NCBI RefSeq assembly: GCF_016861975.1
Contig: NZ_BOMB01000024.1
Location: forward strand, 1 to 64,000
DNA: 64,000 bases
Direction of reading: 5' to 3'
Origin: Actinocatenispora rupis
GTDB lineage: Bacteria > Actinomycetota > Actinomycetes > Mycobacteriales > Micromonosporaceae
Shown here one piece after another: positions 7,202 to 17,150 of the stretch. The translations under genes were made by a program, and so were the position numbers. The notes below the pieces were generated by a model. That model did not search any database. It worked only from the letters and a program-made list of their open reading frames with translations, and had not been told where the DNA came from. Position 1 is the stretch's first letter. Every line of letters begins with the position of its first letter.

Positions 7202-8842
7202 TCAGACCAGCCAGGCGCTCGCGTCGCCCGGCAGCATGCCGTCGGCCGTCAGCGGCACGCTCGTCAGCAGCACCGTGCCCGCCGGCAGCGACACCGGCAC
7301 GTTGGTGGTGTTGACGAAGCAGAGCAGCCCACCGTCCCGCCGGAACGCCAGGCAGCCCGCCGGCGCGTCCAGGAACGTCAGCCCGCCCGAGAACCCCTGC
7401 CCGGTACGACGGATCGACAGCGCGGACCGGTACAGCTCCAGGGTGGAGGCCGGGTCGCCGTCCTGCTCGGCGGCCGCGAGGGGCGACCAGCCGGCGGGCA
7501 TCGGCAGCCAGGTGTCGGCCGTGTCCGAGAACCCGTACGCCGGCTCGCCGGCCGACCACGGCAGCGGGATGCGGCAGTTGTCGCGACCGCGCCTGGTGTG
7601 CCCGCTGCGCTCCCAGGTCGGGTCGGTGAGCGCCTCGTCCGGCGGCTCCACGCTCGGCAGCGCCAGCTCGTCACCCTGGTACACGTACGCCACGCCGGGC
7701 AGCGCGAGCTGGAGCAGCGCGGCCGCCCGACCGCGGCGCGTACCGACGAGACCGTCCCCGTACCGGGTGACGTGCCGGACGATGTCGTGGTTGGACAGTA
7801 CCCAGGTGGTCGGCGAACCGGTGCCGTCCACAGTGGACAGTGCCGCCTCGATGGTCGCGCGGAACTCGTCCGCCCGGAACCGCGCCTCCACCATCCGGAA
7901 CTCGAACGCCAGGTGCAGTTCGTCCGGCCGGATGTACCGGCGCAGCCGCTCGGTGTCCTTCACCCAGACCTCGCCGACCGCCATCGCGCCCGGGTAGTCG
8001 TCCAGCACCTTGCGTACGAACCGGTGGATGTCGTGCACGCCGTCGTTGTCCCAGCGCAGGTCGCGCGCGCCGCGGAAGTGGTCGTGGTCGCCGTCGGTGA
8101 ACCCGTCGGCGTCCCGCTCGATCGCCGCGAGTACCTCGGGGGTCATGTCCGGCAGGCCGGCCGGCTTGGCCATTCCGTGCGCCACGTCGATCCGGAAGCC
8201 GTCGACCCCGCGGTCCAGCCAGAACCGCAGCGTCCGCTCCAGGTCGGCCCACACCTCCGGGTTCTCCCAGTTGAGGTCGGGCTGCTTCGGGTCGAACAGG
8301 TGCAGGTACCACTGCCCCGGCGTACCGTCCGGCTCGGTGACGCGCTCCCACGCCGGGCCGCCGAACACGGCCGGCCAGTTGTTCGGCGGCTCGTCGCCGT
8401 TCGGGCCGCGGCCGTCGCGGAAGACGTACCGCTCGCGGGCGGGGCTGCCGGGCGCCGAGGCAAGCGCCTCGACGAACCAGGCGTGCTCGTCCGACGAGTG
8501 GTTCGGCACCAGGTCGATGGTGACCTTGATGCCGCGCCCGTGCGCCTCGGCCACCAGCCGGTCGAACGCGGCCAGGTCGCCGAACACCGGGTCCACGTCG
8601 CGCGGGTCGGCCACGTCGTACCCGTGGTCGGCCATCGGGGAGGTGAAGAACGGGCTGAGCCAGAGCGCGTCGACACCGAGCCGGGCCAGGTAGTCGAGCC
8701 TGCCGCGGATGCCGTCGAGGTCGCCGACGCCGTCGCCGTTCGAGTCGGCGAAGCTGCGCGGGTAGATCTGGTAGAAGACGGCGTCGCGCCACCAGTCGCG
8801 CTCGTCCGGTACGGGCCGGGCCGTGGGTTCCGCAGTGCCCAC
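7202..8842 (-). CDS. GH13 alpha-glucosidase
   Basis: The protein has 546 residues, a complete cytoplasmic glycoside hydrolase family 13 enzyme hydrolysing alpha-glucosides or maltodextrins. Conserved regions are DLVPNH (110-115), GFRIDVAH with nucleophile Asp219, acid/base Glu291 in GEVWV, and LSNHD with Asp353. The early motif FYQIYPRSFADSNGDG is typical of oligo-1,6-glucosidase/alpha-glucosidase subfamilies. The start is GTG after AAAGGAGG. A LacI-type palindrome lies 19 bp upstream. No sugar transporter is adjacent. Confidence 0.92.
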   Translation of the reverse strand: MGTAEPTARPVPDERDWWRDAVFYQIYPRSFADSNGDGVGDLDGIRGRLDYLARLGVDALWLSPFFTSPMADHGYDVADPRDVDPVFGDLAAFDRLVAEAHGRGIKVTIDLVPNHSSDEHAWFVEALASAPGSPARERYVFRDGRGPNGDEPPNNWPAVFGGPAWERVTEPDGTPGQWYLHLFDPKQPDLNWENPEVWADLERTLRFWLDRGVDGFRIDVAHGMAKPAGLPDMTPEVLAAIERDADGFTDGDHDHFRGARDLRWDNDGVHDIHRFVRKVLDDYPGAMAVGEVWVKDTERLRRYIRPDELHLAFEFRMVEARFRADEFRATIEAALSTVDGTGSPTTWVLSNHDIVRHVTRYGDGLVGTRRGRAAALLQLALPGVAYVYQGDELALPSVEPPDEALTDPTWERSGHTRRGRDNCRIPLPWSAGEPAYGFSDTADTWLPMPAGWSPLAAAEQDGDPASTLELYRSALSIRRTGQGFSGGLTFLDAPAGCLAFRRDGGLLCFVNTTNVPVSLPAGTVLLTSVPLTADGMLPGDASAWLV

Positions 8843-8860
8843 TGTGCCTCCTTTGGGGGG

Positions 8861-8874
8861 TTTTAACGTTCAAA
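8861..8874. promoter_or_regulatory. Possible LacI-type operator
   Basis: TTTTAACGTTCAAA is a near-perfect palindrome with the central CG typical of LacI-family sites, in the short leader of the alpha-glucosidase gene. No LacI gene is in the window. Confidence 0.5.
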
Positions 8875-8918
8875 TCATGGACCAGCGAAGGGGCTCCGGT
8901 CCATACCGACAGGGAAAA

Positions 8919-9359
8919 TCAGTCCGGCGAGTTGACCATGAACTGGGCCGCCCGCTCCAGGTACGTCCACAGCTCGGACTCGTACTCCGCGGGCAGCGCC
9001 AGGGTGTCCACCGCGGTACGCATCCGGGCCAGCCAGGCGTCCCGCTCCCGCGGCCCGACCCGGAACGGCGCGTGCCGCATCCGCAGCCGGGGGTGTCCGC
9101 GCTGCTCCGAGTACGTCTTCGGACCGCCCCAGTACTGCTCCAGGAACATCCGGAGCCGGTCGGCGGCCGGCCCCAGATCCTCCTCCGGATAGAGCGGCCG
9201 GAGCACCGGATCGACGGCGACACCCGCATAGAACTCGTCGACGAGACGCCGGAACGTCGCCGCCCCACCGACCGCGTCGTAGAACGTCACGGCGGGCAGG
9301 GTCGACCCACCGTCGGACGCGGGGGTGATCGCCATCGGTTGCTCGGACACGCCTCCCAT
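8919..9359 (-). CDS. glbO: Group II truncated haemoglobin
   Basis: The protein has 146 residues and belongs to the GlbO family of actinobacterial haem proteins that bind oxygen and are linked to peroxide or NO handling. Visible are TFYDAVGG (25-32), Tyr44 at B10, LYPEEDL (56-62), FLEQYWGGP (72-80), the proximal His96 in RLRMRHAPF and Trp109 at G8. A second possible start is Met9. The gene follows the MFS gene on the same strand, with an 85-bp gap. Confidence 0.92.
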   Translation of the reverse strand: MGGVSEQPMAITPASDGGSTLPAVTFYDAVGGAATFRRLVDEFYAGVAVDPVLRPLYPEEDLGPAADRLRMFLEQYWGGPKTYSEQRGHPRLRMRHAPFRVGPRERDAWLARMRTAVDTLALPAEYESELWTYLERAAQFMVNSPD

Positions 9360-9444
9360 GGTGCCAGCGCCACCCCCGGGAGCCGCCAGCCCCGTCCGCC
9401 ACCGACCCCTGCGACACCCCTCACACCCGTCGACCGCCCGGCGG

Positions 9445-10893
9445 TCAGTGGCGGTCCGCGCCCGCGGTACGCGGAACGTCGCCGGTCGGCCGGTGCACGC
9501 GGCGGCGCCAGCGCGAGTTCGTGTCCCGGGTACGGGCCTCGCCGGCCTCGTCCGGAGTACGGGGACCGCCGGGGTCGTCCGGCGCGGTGGCGGCGACCGG
9601 CTCCGCTGCCGCGTTCCGCTCCTTGGCCCGCGCGATCGCCGCGTCGAACTCCGCCGACGTCGGCCAGAACAGCGTCACCACGGCCATCACCGCGAGCCCC
9701 AGCAGCGACCACAGCCCGACCGTGCGGGACACGCCGAACACGCCGGCGACCGCGCCGCCCACGATGATCACCGCGCCCTGGACGAGCTGCAGACCGCCCT
9801 GCATCACCCCGAACGCCCGCGCCCGGTACCCGTCCGGCAGCGCCTGTACGAACAGGCCGTTCGCCGGCAGGATCACCGACATCGCGAAGCCGGTCAGGAC
9901 GGCGAGCGCCAGTACGACCGGCAGCGGCGGCCCGGCGAGCGCGCCCACCAGCGACAGCGGTACGAGCATGGCGAGCGGCCGGATCAGCCGCCGCCGCACC
10001 CTCGGTACGACGAGGCGGCCGATGATGATCCCGCCGATCACCGCGCCGACCGGTTCGGCGGCCATGATGAGGCCCTGCGTGACGGTGCCGCCGCGCAGCT
10101 CGTGCGCCCAGCCGGCGGACAGGCCCTCGGGCAGGATCGCGAAGCCGACCGCGGACAGGATCACGACCGCGATCGAGCGCAGTACGCGGTTGCCGAACAC
10201 CACCGAGAAGCCCTCGGCGGTCTCCTTCAGCAGCTTGCCGCGCGCGCCGGTACGCGGGACCGCGGGCCGGGCCCGGACCAGCAGCCAGATCAGGACGGAC
10301 GACAGGGCGAACGTGCCGGCGTCCACCGCCAGCGCGAGCCGCGGGTCGACCGCCGCGATGGCGCCGCCGAACACGAACCCGCCGACCTGGGTGGCCTGCG
10401 CGGTGATGCCGTTGACCGCCAGCCCCAGCACGTACCGGTCGCCGGAGAGGATCATCGGCAGCAGCGCCGAGCGGCTCGACTCGAACGGCGGGCTGAGCAT
10501 CGCGGCCAGGAACATCAGCACCGGCAGCAGCGGCACCGGCAGCCACGGCAGCGCGGCGAGCGCCACCAGCAGCATCCGCGCCACGTCGCAGACCAGCATC
10601 ACCCGCCGGTACGGGTAGCGCTCGGCGAGCGCGACGAGGAACGGCGCGCCCGTCAACCACGGCAGGTACGTCACGGCGAGGCTCGCGGCGGAGGCGAGCA
10701 CGGAGCCCGTCGCCTGGTACATGAGGGCGGCCAGGGCGACCTTGCCGAGGTAGTCGCCGATCGACGACAACGCACCGCCGGCGAAGACGGCGCGGAACTC
10801 GCCCACCCCGAAGACCTCGCGGTACGTGGCCGGTCGGTCCGGTACGGCCGAGCGGTCCGACCCGGGGTCGGAGTGACCTGGTTCCTCGGACAC
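9445..10893 (-). CDS. MFS transporter
   Basis: The protein has 482 residues and about 12 hydrophobic helices. The N-terminal [23 protein letters not shown] and a long cytoplasmic loop near 200-225 resemble drug/macrolide-efflux type MFS proteins. The substrate is unknown. The tail after about 425 is hydrophilic. The start is GTG. The gene may be co-transcribed with glbO downstream. Confidence 0.85.
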   Translation of the reverse strand: MSEEPGHSDPGSDRSAVPDRPATYREVFGVGEFRAVFAGGALSSIGDYLGKVALAALMYQATGSVLASAASLAVTYLPWLTGAPFLVALAERYPYRRVMLVCDVARMLLVALAALPWLPVPLLPVLMFLAAMLSPPFESSRSALLPMILSGDRYVLGLAVNGITAQATQVGGFVFGGAIAAVDPRLALAVDAGTFALSSVLIWLLVRARPAVPRTGARGKLLKETAEGFSVVFGNRVLRSIAVVILSAVGFAILPEGLSAGWAHELRGGTVTQGLIMAAEPVGAVIGGIIIGRLVVPRVRRRLIRPLAMLVPLSLVGALAGPPLPVVLALAVLTGFAMSVILPANGLFVQALPDGYRARAFGVMQGGLQLVQGAVIIVGGAVAGVFGVSRTVGLWSLLGLAVMAVVTLFWPTSAEFDAAIARAKERNAAAEPVAATAPDDPGGPRTPDEAGEARTRDTNSRWRRRVHRPTGDVPRTAGADRH

Positions 10894-11179
10894 TGGTCCC
10901 CCGTCCCTTCCTCCGAGGTCACGGCGGGGCGCGGACGGCTCCTCGCTGCGAACCCCCCGCTCACCCGCGAGCAGGGTCCGGGTCGAGTCTGCCCGATTGA
11001 TGGGCGTATCGGTAGTCCGAACGGACGAGGTGTGGTTAACAAGCCGCCACCGGCAATTTCACGGTACGCAATGTTGGGCGGCGAAATCACCGGTTTCAGC
11101 GCGAGCCGCCGGTACGCAGCGCAGCGGCCCCGGCGTGCCGCCACGCGCCGGCGGAAGGTACCGATCCGGACTCGGTCGG

Positions 11180-12220
11180 TCAGGCGTCGGTGGTGCCGGG
11201 GGCCGCCGGGTACGCGCGCCGCGGGTCGAAGCGGCTGGCGAGACCGGCGCGCTCCAGCTCGGCGGTGATCCGGCGGCGCAGCTCGCGCGCGACCTTCCAC
11301 TGCCCGTCCGAACTGGTCTTCGCCTGTACGCGGAGGACGGCGCCGTCCACGGTGAGCTGCTGGACCCCGAGTACCGTCGGCGGGTCGATGAACTCGCCGG
11401 CCCACGCCTCGTCGGAGTCCATGCCCTCGACCGCCGCGTCCAGCGCCGCCGTCGCGTCCTCCACCGAGGCACCGAACCCGATCGGTACGTCGATGGTCAC
11501 CATGGCCCAGCTCTGGCTGTGGTTGCCGATCCGGACGACCTCGCCGTTCCGGATGTACCAGAGGACGCCGGTGGCGTCGCGGACCGTGGTGATGCGCAGG
11601 CCCACCGCCTCCACGGTGCCGGTGGTCTCGCCGACGTCGATCACGTCGCCCACCCCGTACTGGTCCTCCAGCAGCATGAACATGCCGGAGATGACGTCCT
11701 TGACGAGCGACTGCGCGCCGAAGCCGAGCGCGACGCCGACGATCCCGGCGCTGGCCAGCAGCGGCGCAAGGTCGAGGCCGAGCTCGCTGAGGATCATCAT
11801 CACGGCGATCGAGAAGATGACGATCGAGAACACGTTCCGCAGTACCGAGCCGATCGTGGCGGCCCGCTGGCTGCGCCGTTCGGAGAGGACGCCGTTCTCG
11901 CGCAGCGAGTTGTTGACGCGTTCCTTGAGCGGGCGCAGCACGGCCGGGGTGCCGGAGCCCTCGCGGGTCCGGGTCATCCGGCGGATCATCCGGTGCGCGA
12001 CCCACCGCAGCACCAGCGCCACGACCAGGATCAGGATGATCCGGAACGGCTTCACCAGCAGCCACTCGCTGCTCGACGCGAGCCAGCCGAGGCTGTTGTT
12101 CTGCCCGGTCCAGTTCCAGACCGTCTGGCAGAACGACTCGGGATCGCTCGCGCACGCCGGTTTCCCGGTCAGGTTCACGTCGAACACGGGTCCGGCGAGT
12201 ACCGGATGCAGCATCGTCAT
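11180..12220 (-). CDS. MscS family mechanosensitive channel
   Basis: This is a small-conductance mechanosensitive channel homologue acting in the membrane during osmotic downshock. One N-terminal helix (FRIILILVVALVLRWVAHRM) precedes the MscS core of two helices, including the pore-lining AGIVGVALGFGAQSLVKD. The beta domain follows (DQYGVGDVIDVGETTGTV, IRNGEVVRIGN), then a C-terminal alpha/beta part. The start is uncertain: ATG 12220 is used here, ATG 12214 has better-spaced GGAG, and a GTG at 12289 is possible. The protein is about 345 residues. Confidence 0.88.
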   Translation of the reverse strand: MTMLHPVLAGPVFDVNLTGKPACASDPESFCQTVWNWTGQNNSLGWLASSSEWLLVKPFRIILILVVALVLRWVAHRMIRRMTRTREGSGTPAVLRPLKERVNNSLRENGVLSERRSQRAATIGSVLRNVFSIVIFSIAVMMILSELGLDLAPLLASAGIVGVALGFGAQSLVKDVISGMFMLLEDQYGVGDVIDVGETTGTVEAVGLRITTVRDATGVLWYIRNGEVVRIGNHSQSWAMVTIDVPIGFGASVEDATAALDAAVEGMDSDEAWAGEFIDPPTVLGVQQLTVDGAVLRVQAKTSSDGQWKVARELRRRITAELERAGLASRFDPRRAYPAAPGTTDA

Positions 12221-12450
12221 CGCTCCGTCGGACAGCACCTGCACGTTGCCTCGCGTCGTCCGGTCGACCGGTACTCCGGGGCCGGACACCCGGGGACCGT
12301 ACCGTGCGGCCGGTCGTCGTGCGCCCGTCGGTGTGGGACGTCACGGCGTCGTACGGGGGCCGCGTACCGGGACGGAAGGTGTGCGCTCCGTATTAGTACG
12401 TGCATCCGGGCCGTCGGTCGGGGAGGATGGGCGCGGACGGAGGTGGGGCG

Positions 12451-13011
12451 ATGACCGGGTTACGGCCCTCCACCAGCTACGGGGCGTTGGTGCTCAACGC
12501 GACGTACGAACCGTTGTGCGTCGTGTCGGTGCGCCGGGCCGCGGTGCTGGTGCTCGCCGCCAAGGCGATCCAGGTCAGCGACGGCGACGGCTTTCTGCAC
12601 AGTGCCAGACGGGTACTGCCCACGCCGTGCGTCGTGCGGCTGACCCGGTACGTCCGGATCCCGTACCGGGCGACCATCGGCATGACCCGGCGGGCGATCT
12701 TCGCCCGCGACCGCTGGTCCTGCGCGTACTGCACGGGCCCGGCCGAGACCATCGACCACGTCCTGCCGCGCAGTCGCGGCGGTCCGCACGTCTGGGAGAA
12801 CGTGGTGGCCGCGTGCGCCCGGTGCAACCACCGCAAGGGCGACCGCACCCCGGCGGAGATGGGCTGGCGGTTACGGACCAGCCCGGTGGCACCGACGGGT
12901 GCCGCCTGGCGCGTTCTCGGCCACCGCACACCAGACCCGCGGTGGTCGTCCTGGCTGGGCGTCGACCCGGAGCCGACCGATCCGTTGAGCCTCGGCGAGG
13001 CGACCGCCTGA
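12451..13011 (+). CDS. HNH endonuclease
   Basis: The protein has 186 residues. The HNH fold is at 91-130: Cys91-x2-Cys94, Asp102-His103, Asn117, Cys122-x2-Cys125 and His127, so zinc-bound cysteine pairs frame the catalytic histidine. The N-terminal 80 residues (VLNATYEPLCVVSVRRAAVL) match the common actinobacterial stand-alone HNH family. Its biological role is not known. The start is set at ATG 12451 by GGAGG seven bases upstream. Confidence 0.9.
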   Translation: MTGLRPSTSYGALVLNATYEPLCVVSVRRAAVLVLAAKAIQVSDGDGFLHSARRVLPTPCVVRLTRYVRIPYRATIGMTRRAIFARDRWSCAYCTGPAETIDHVLPRSRGGPHVWENVVAACARCNHRKGDRTPAEMGWRLRTSPVAPTGAAWRVLGHRTPDPRWSSWLGVDPEPTDPLSLGEATA

Positions 13012-13098
13012 CCGCCGCGCACCGACCCCCTCCGCGTACCCGCGCGGGTGGTGGGAAATCGGTGGCGGCGGTCCCGGCGGTCGGTAGGTTCGGGCGGC

Positions 13099-13992
13099 AT
13101 GGGTGCGGTGTTGGCGCTGGCTGCGGCGGTGTGTTACGGGGCGTCCGATTTCGTCGCCGGGCTGACCTCGCGCCGCGCCAGCTCGTACGCGGTGGCCGTG
13201 GTGGCGCAGGCGTCCGCGATGGTCGTGGTGGCCGCCGGTGCCGTCGCGATGGGCGTCGCGCCGGGCGGGGCCGCGCTGCTGTGGGGCGCGCTGTCCGGGA
13301 TCGGCAACGGCCTCGGCACCGCCTTCCTGTACCGGGGGCTCGGGTCGGCGCGGATGAGCGTGGTGGCTCCGCTGTCCGCGGTCGGCGCCGCCGGCCTCCC
13401 CGTACTCGTGGGTCTCGCGCTCGGCGAGCGGCCGTCCGCGCTCGCGGTCGCCGGGATCGTCCTGGCGCTGCCGGCGGTGTGGCTGATCTCCCGCGGCGAG
13501 TCCGGCATCGCCGGCGACACCCCGCGCCGCTCCGGCGTACTGGACGGCTTGCTGGCGGGGGGCGGCTTCGCGTTGCTGTTCGTGGCGCTGGGCCGGGTGC
13601 CCGCCGGGTCGGGGCTGTGGCCGCTGTCGCTGGGCCAGGCGGTGGCCACCGTGACGATCGTGGCGAGCGGCGTCGTCGCCGCCCGCGGTGTCGTCGCCGC
13701 CCGCCGCGCCGGCAGCGGCAACGGCGCCCGCGCGCTCCGGGCCACGCTGTTGCCGCCGCGTACGGCGGCGGTCCCGGCGCTCGCGGTCGGCGTACTCGGC
13801 GGCGGCGCGACGATCCTGTACCTGTTCGCGGTGCAGCGCTCGCTGCTGTCCGTCGCCGCCGTCCTGACCTCGCTGTACCCGGCGCTCACGGTGCTGGCCG
13901 CGATGCTGGTGCTGCGCGAGCACGTACACCGCGGTCAGGCGGTCGGGCTGGCCGCCGCGGTCGGCGCCGTCGTCCTGATCACCCTCGGCTGA
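13099..13992 (+). CDS. EamA/DMT family permease
   Basis: The protein has 297 residues and about ten transmembrane helices arranged as two EamA repeats (roughly 1-135 and 145-297). The first begins MGAVLALAAAVCYGASDF. The substrate is unknown; the family exports metabolites. The start at 13099 removes a basic non-membrane extension. The stop is 4 bp from the stop of the convergent kynureninase gene. Confidence 0.88.
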   Translation: MGAVLALAAAVCYGASDFVAGLTSRRASSYAVAVVAQASAMVVVAAGAVAMGVAPGGAALLWGALSGIGNGLGTAFLYRGLGSARMSVVAPLSAVGAAGLPVLVGLALGERPSALAVAGIVLALPAVWLISRGESGIAGDTPRRSGVLDGLLAGGGFALLFVALGRVPAGSGLWPLSLGQAVATVTIVASGVVAARGVVAARRAGSGNGARALRATLLPPRTAAVPALAVGVLGGGATILYLFAVQRSLLSVAAVLTSLYPALTVLAAMLVLREHVHRGQAVGLAAAVGAVVLITLG

Positions 13993-13996
13993 CGCG

Positions 13997-15253
13997 TCAG
14001 GTCACCCGCGACCGCTCCGCCGGGTACGAGCGCCAGGTGCCGTCGGCGGTGATCCGGCGCAACCGGTCGAACGCCTCGTACACGTCGGCGAAGCGGGTGT
14101 AGAGCGGCGCGAGGCCGATGCGGAGCCGGTCCGGCGTGCGGAAGTCGGGCAGGACGCCGGCGTCCTGCCACGCCTGGCAGATCCGCCACGCCTCCGGGTG
14201 GTGGAACGTCACGTGCGCGCCGCGGCGGGTGGCGTCGCGCGGGCTGGCGAGCGTGAAGCCGAGCTCGGCGAGCCACGCGTCGTACAGCTCCACCGCGTAC
14301 GAGGTGAGCGCCATTCCCTTGGCGTGCACCGGTTCGATGCCCGCCTCGGCGGCGATCCGCGCCCCGGCCAGCGCCCCGTACTGGCCGAGTACCGGTGGGG
14401 TGCCGACGAGGAACCGGTCGATCGTCGGCTCCGGGTCGTACCCACCGGCCATGGCGAACTGGTCGCGCTGCCCGAACCAGCCGGCGATCGGCTGGCGCAG
14501 CACCGGTTGCAGGTCGGACCGCACGTACAGGAACGCCGGCGCGCCCGGCCCGCCGTTGAGGTACTTGTACGTGCAGCCCACGGCGAGGTCGACGGACGCG
14601 GCGCGCAGCGGTACCGGAACCGCGCCAGCGGAATGGCACAGGTCCCACAGCACGAGCGCGCCGACCTCGTGCGCCCGCCGGGTGATCGCCGGCAGGTCCG
14701 CCACCGCCCCCGACCGGTACGCCACGTGCGACAGCACCACCAGCGCCACGTCCTCGTCGAGCGCCGCGGTCACCGCGTCGGTGGACAACCCCTCGTCGAG
14801 GTCCGCGGCCACCGTACGCAGGGTCAGGCCGCGCTCCGCCGCCAGCGCCTGCATCAGGTACTGGTCGGTCGGGAAGTTGTCCTCGTCGACCACGACGACC
14901 CGGCGGTCCGGGCGGGCCGACAGCGCCGCGCCGGCCAGCTTGTACAGGTTGACGCTGGTGGAGTCGCTGAGGACGACCTCGCCGGGCGCCGCGTCGAGTA
15001 CCGGACCGGCGAGCACGTCGCCGACCTGCCGGCCGAGGTCGATCCAGTGCCGCCAGCCGCGGATCAGCTCGCCGCCCCACTCCTCGCGCACCGCCCGGCC
15101 GATCTCGTCGACCGCCGCGCGCGGCAGCCGGCCGAGCGAGTTCCCGTCCAGGTAGATCAGGTCCCCATCGTCGATCACGAACCGCTCCCGGTACCCGGCC
15201 AGCGGGTCCGCGGCGTCCCGCGCGTCGGCGTCCGCCTTGGTCACGTCGCTCAC
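13997..15253 (-). CDS. kynU: Kynureninase
   Basis: The protein has 418 residues from GTG 15253 (GAGGAG five bases upstream). It is a PLP enzyme cleaving kynurenine to anthranilate and alanine in tryptophan breakdown. Motifs are YLDGNSLGRLP (34-44), Asp204 in WDLCHSAG, and the Schiff-base Lys230 in CTYKYLNGGPGAPA. The usual partners, tryptophan 2,3-dioxygenase and a kynurenine formamidase, are not beside it. An amidase gene is transcribed divergently. Confidence 0.93.
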   Translation of the reverse strand: MSDVTKADADARDAADPLAGYRERFVIDDGDLIYLDGNSLGRLPRAAVDEIGRAVREEWGGELIRGWRHWIDLGRQVGDVLAGPVLDAAPGEVVLSDSTSVNLYKLAGAALSARPDRRVVVVDEDNFPTDQYLMQALAAERGLTLRTVAADLDEGLSTDAVTAALDEDVALVVLSHVAYRSGAVADLPAITRRAHEVGALVLWDLCHSAGAVPVPLRAASVDLAVGCTYKYLNGGPGAPAFLYVRSDLQPVLRQPIAGWFGQRDQFAMAGGYDPEPTIDRFLVGTPPVLGQYGALAGARIAAEAGIEPVHAKGMALTSYAVELYDAWLAELGFTLASPRDATRRGAHVTFHHPEAWRICQAWQDAGVLPDFRTPDRLRIGLAPLYTRFADVYEAFDRLRRITADGTWRSYPAERSRVT

Positions 15254-15433
15254 GTCGGCTCCTCGCTTCGCTCGCAGCCGCCCTGAGGCACGAACGCACA
15301 GCACTGATGATTCGCTCGCTCACGCTCGCTCATGGCGCCATCCTGCCGGCCGCCGCCGGATCCTGTCACGCATCCGCTGGTCGCGCGGCGCCGCTGCGTG
15401 GTTACCGTTGCCGGCGTGGGGGAGCTGCACACG

Positions 15434-16837
15434 ATGACCGCCCTGGCCATGACCGCCGCGGTACGCCGGGGCGAGGTGTCGCCGGTCGAGCTGGTCGAGC
15501 ACCATCTGGCCCGGATCGAGGCGTACGCCGGGCTCGGTGCCTTCGTCACGGTCAGCGCGGAGCAGGCGCGGTCGGCGGCGAAGGCGGCCGAGGTCGCGGT
15601 GACGATGGGCGAGCCGCTGCCGCCGCTGCACGGCCTGCCGGTGGCGGTCAAGGACCTCACCGCGACCGCCGGCGTCCGCACCACGTACGGCTCGGTCGCG
15701 TTCGCCGAGCACGTGCCGGACACCGACGCCGACCTGGTCACGGCGCTGCGCGCGGCCGGCACGATCTCCCTCGGCAAGACCGCCACCAGCGAGTACGGCA
15801 CGACGCTGTACACGGAGACGGAGGCGTGGCCGCCGGCGCGCAACCCGTGGCGTACCGACCTGAGCCCGGGCGGGTCGTCCGGCGGCGCGGCGGTCGCGGT
15901 CGCCGCCGGCCTGGTACCGGTCGCGCACGGCAGCGACGGCGGCGGCTCGATCCGGGTGCCCGCCGCCCTCTGCGGCCTCGTCGGGTACAAGCCGAGTCGC
16001 GGTCTGGTACCGGGCTCGGGCGGCTTCGGCCTCGCCACGCACGGCCCGATCGCCCGTACCGTCGCCGACGCCGCCGCGCTGCTCGACGCGCTCGCCGTAC
16101 CGGTGCCGGGTGAGCCGTTCCCGGCGCCCGCACCACCGCCCGGCGGCTCGTACTCCGCGGCCCTGCGCCGCCCCACCGGTCCGCTGCGCATCGCCCGCCA
16201 CACCACCCCGCCGCTGTACGACACGCCCGTGCACCCCGACTGCCGCGCCGCGTACGAGCGGGCCAGCGCGCTGCTCGCCGGGCTCGGCCACGAGATCGTC
16301 GACGTGCCCGCCCCGTACGATCCGGCGATGCTGGCCGACTTCCGCGTCCTGCAGTGCGGGCTCGGCGGCGGCCGGGGCACCACCAAGATGGCCCGCTGGC
16401 TCGCCGACCGCGCCCGCCGGTACACCGCGGCGGAGGTGCTCGCCGCACACGCCCGGCTGACCGCCGCCGTACGCCGGGCCGCCCGCGCGCTCGCCGGCTA
16501 CGACCTGGTACTGACGCCGACGCTGGCGCGCCCCACCGTACCGATCGGGCATTTCGCCGCGATGAGCCCGGAAGAGGACTTCGACCAGCAGACCGCGCTC
16601 TCCCCGTACTGCTCGGTCCACAACCTGTCCGGGCAGCCCTCCGTCACCCTGCCCGTCGGTACGACCCCGGACGGGCTGCCCGTCGGCGCCCTGCTCGCCG
16701 CCGCCCCGGGCGCGGACGCCACGCTGCTCGCCGTGGCCGCGGCGGTCGAGGACCCGGCCGGGTGGAAAGAGCGGCACCCGGCCATCTGGACCAAGCTACC
16801 CTCCGCTACGGTGAAGCCTGATCCACGTTCCCTTTGA
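15434..16837 (+). CDS. Amidase signature family hydrolase
   Basis: The protein has 467 residues from ATG 15434 (GGGGGAG nine bases upstream; a GTG at 15416 is an alternative). The Ser-cisSer-Lys triad is visible: Lys73 in LPVAVKD, Ser149 in PGGSSGG, and nucleophile Ser172 in GSDGGGSIRVPAA. The substrate cannot be told from sequence. It is divergent from kynU, so a role in an amide step of tryptophan or aromatic catabolism is possible but only suggested by position. It ends 20 bp before the ctaJ-like gene. Confidence 0.88.
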   Translation: MTALAMTAAVRRGEVSPVELVEHHLARIEAYAGLGAFVTVSAEQARSAAKAAEVAVTMGEPLPPLHGLPVAVKDLTATAGVRTTYGSVAFAEHVPDTDADLVTALRAAGTISLGKTATSEYGTTLYTETEAWPPARNPWRTDLSPGGSSGGAAVAVAAGLVPVAHGSDGGGSIRVPAALCGLVGYKPSRGLVPGSGGFGLATHGPIARTVADAAALLDALAVPVPGEPFPAPAPPPGGSYSAALRRPTGPLRIARHTTPPLYDTPVHPDCRAAYERASALLAGLGHEIVDVPAPYDPAMLADFRVLQCGLGGGRGTTKMARWLADRARRYTAAEVLAAHARLTAAVRRAARALAGYDLVLTPTLARPTVPIGHFAAMSPEEDFDQQTALSPYCSVHNLSGQPSVTLPVGTTPDGLPVGALLAAAPGADATLLAVAAAVEDPAGWKERHPAIWTKLPSATVKPDPRSL

Positions 16838-16856
16838 CGCGAGGGGCGTTGAAGTC

Positions 16857-17150
16857 GTGACAACCTGGGAAGTACTGCTCGTCTTCGTCGGCATCCCGGT
16901 CGGGGTGTTCCTGCTGATGGCAGCCGCTGTGTACGGTGCGGGCTCGCGCCGCTCCCGGCGCTACCGTCCGGGCCGACCGTTCGAGTTCGCGCCGGTGTGG
17001 TTCCTTGCCGCACCCGAGCGGATCGTCGGCCCCGCAGAGATGCCGACGGACGACCACCCCGCGCTTGAGGCTGCGGGTGCCGAGCTGACGCCGGCGGGCC
17101 GGTCCGGTTCGGTCCACGGGGTCAAGGGAGGCGCAAGTGGCAGTTGGTGA
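16857..17150 (+). CDS. ctaJ: CtaJ-like small cytochrome aa3 oxidase subunit
   Basis: The protein has 97 residues, GTG start. One N-terminal membrane helix (EVLLVFVGIPVGVFLLMAAAV, about 5-27) is followed by an Arg-rich patch and FEFAPVWFLAAPE. This is the pattern of the small protein annotated as aa3-type oxidase subunit CtaJ in actinobacteria. It would sit in the cytochrome bcc-aa3 supercomplex. Its end overlaps the next gene by 14 bp, so the two are translated together. The family call is from memory of the pattern. Confidence 0.7.
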   Translation: MTTWEVLLVFVGIPVGVFLLMAAAVYGAGSRRSRRYRPGRPFEFAPVWFLAAPERIVGPAEMPTDDHPALEAAGAELTPAGRSGSVHGVKGGASGSW

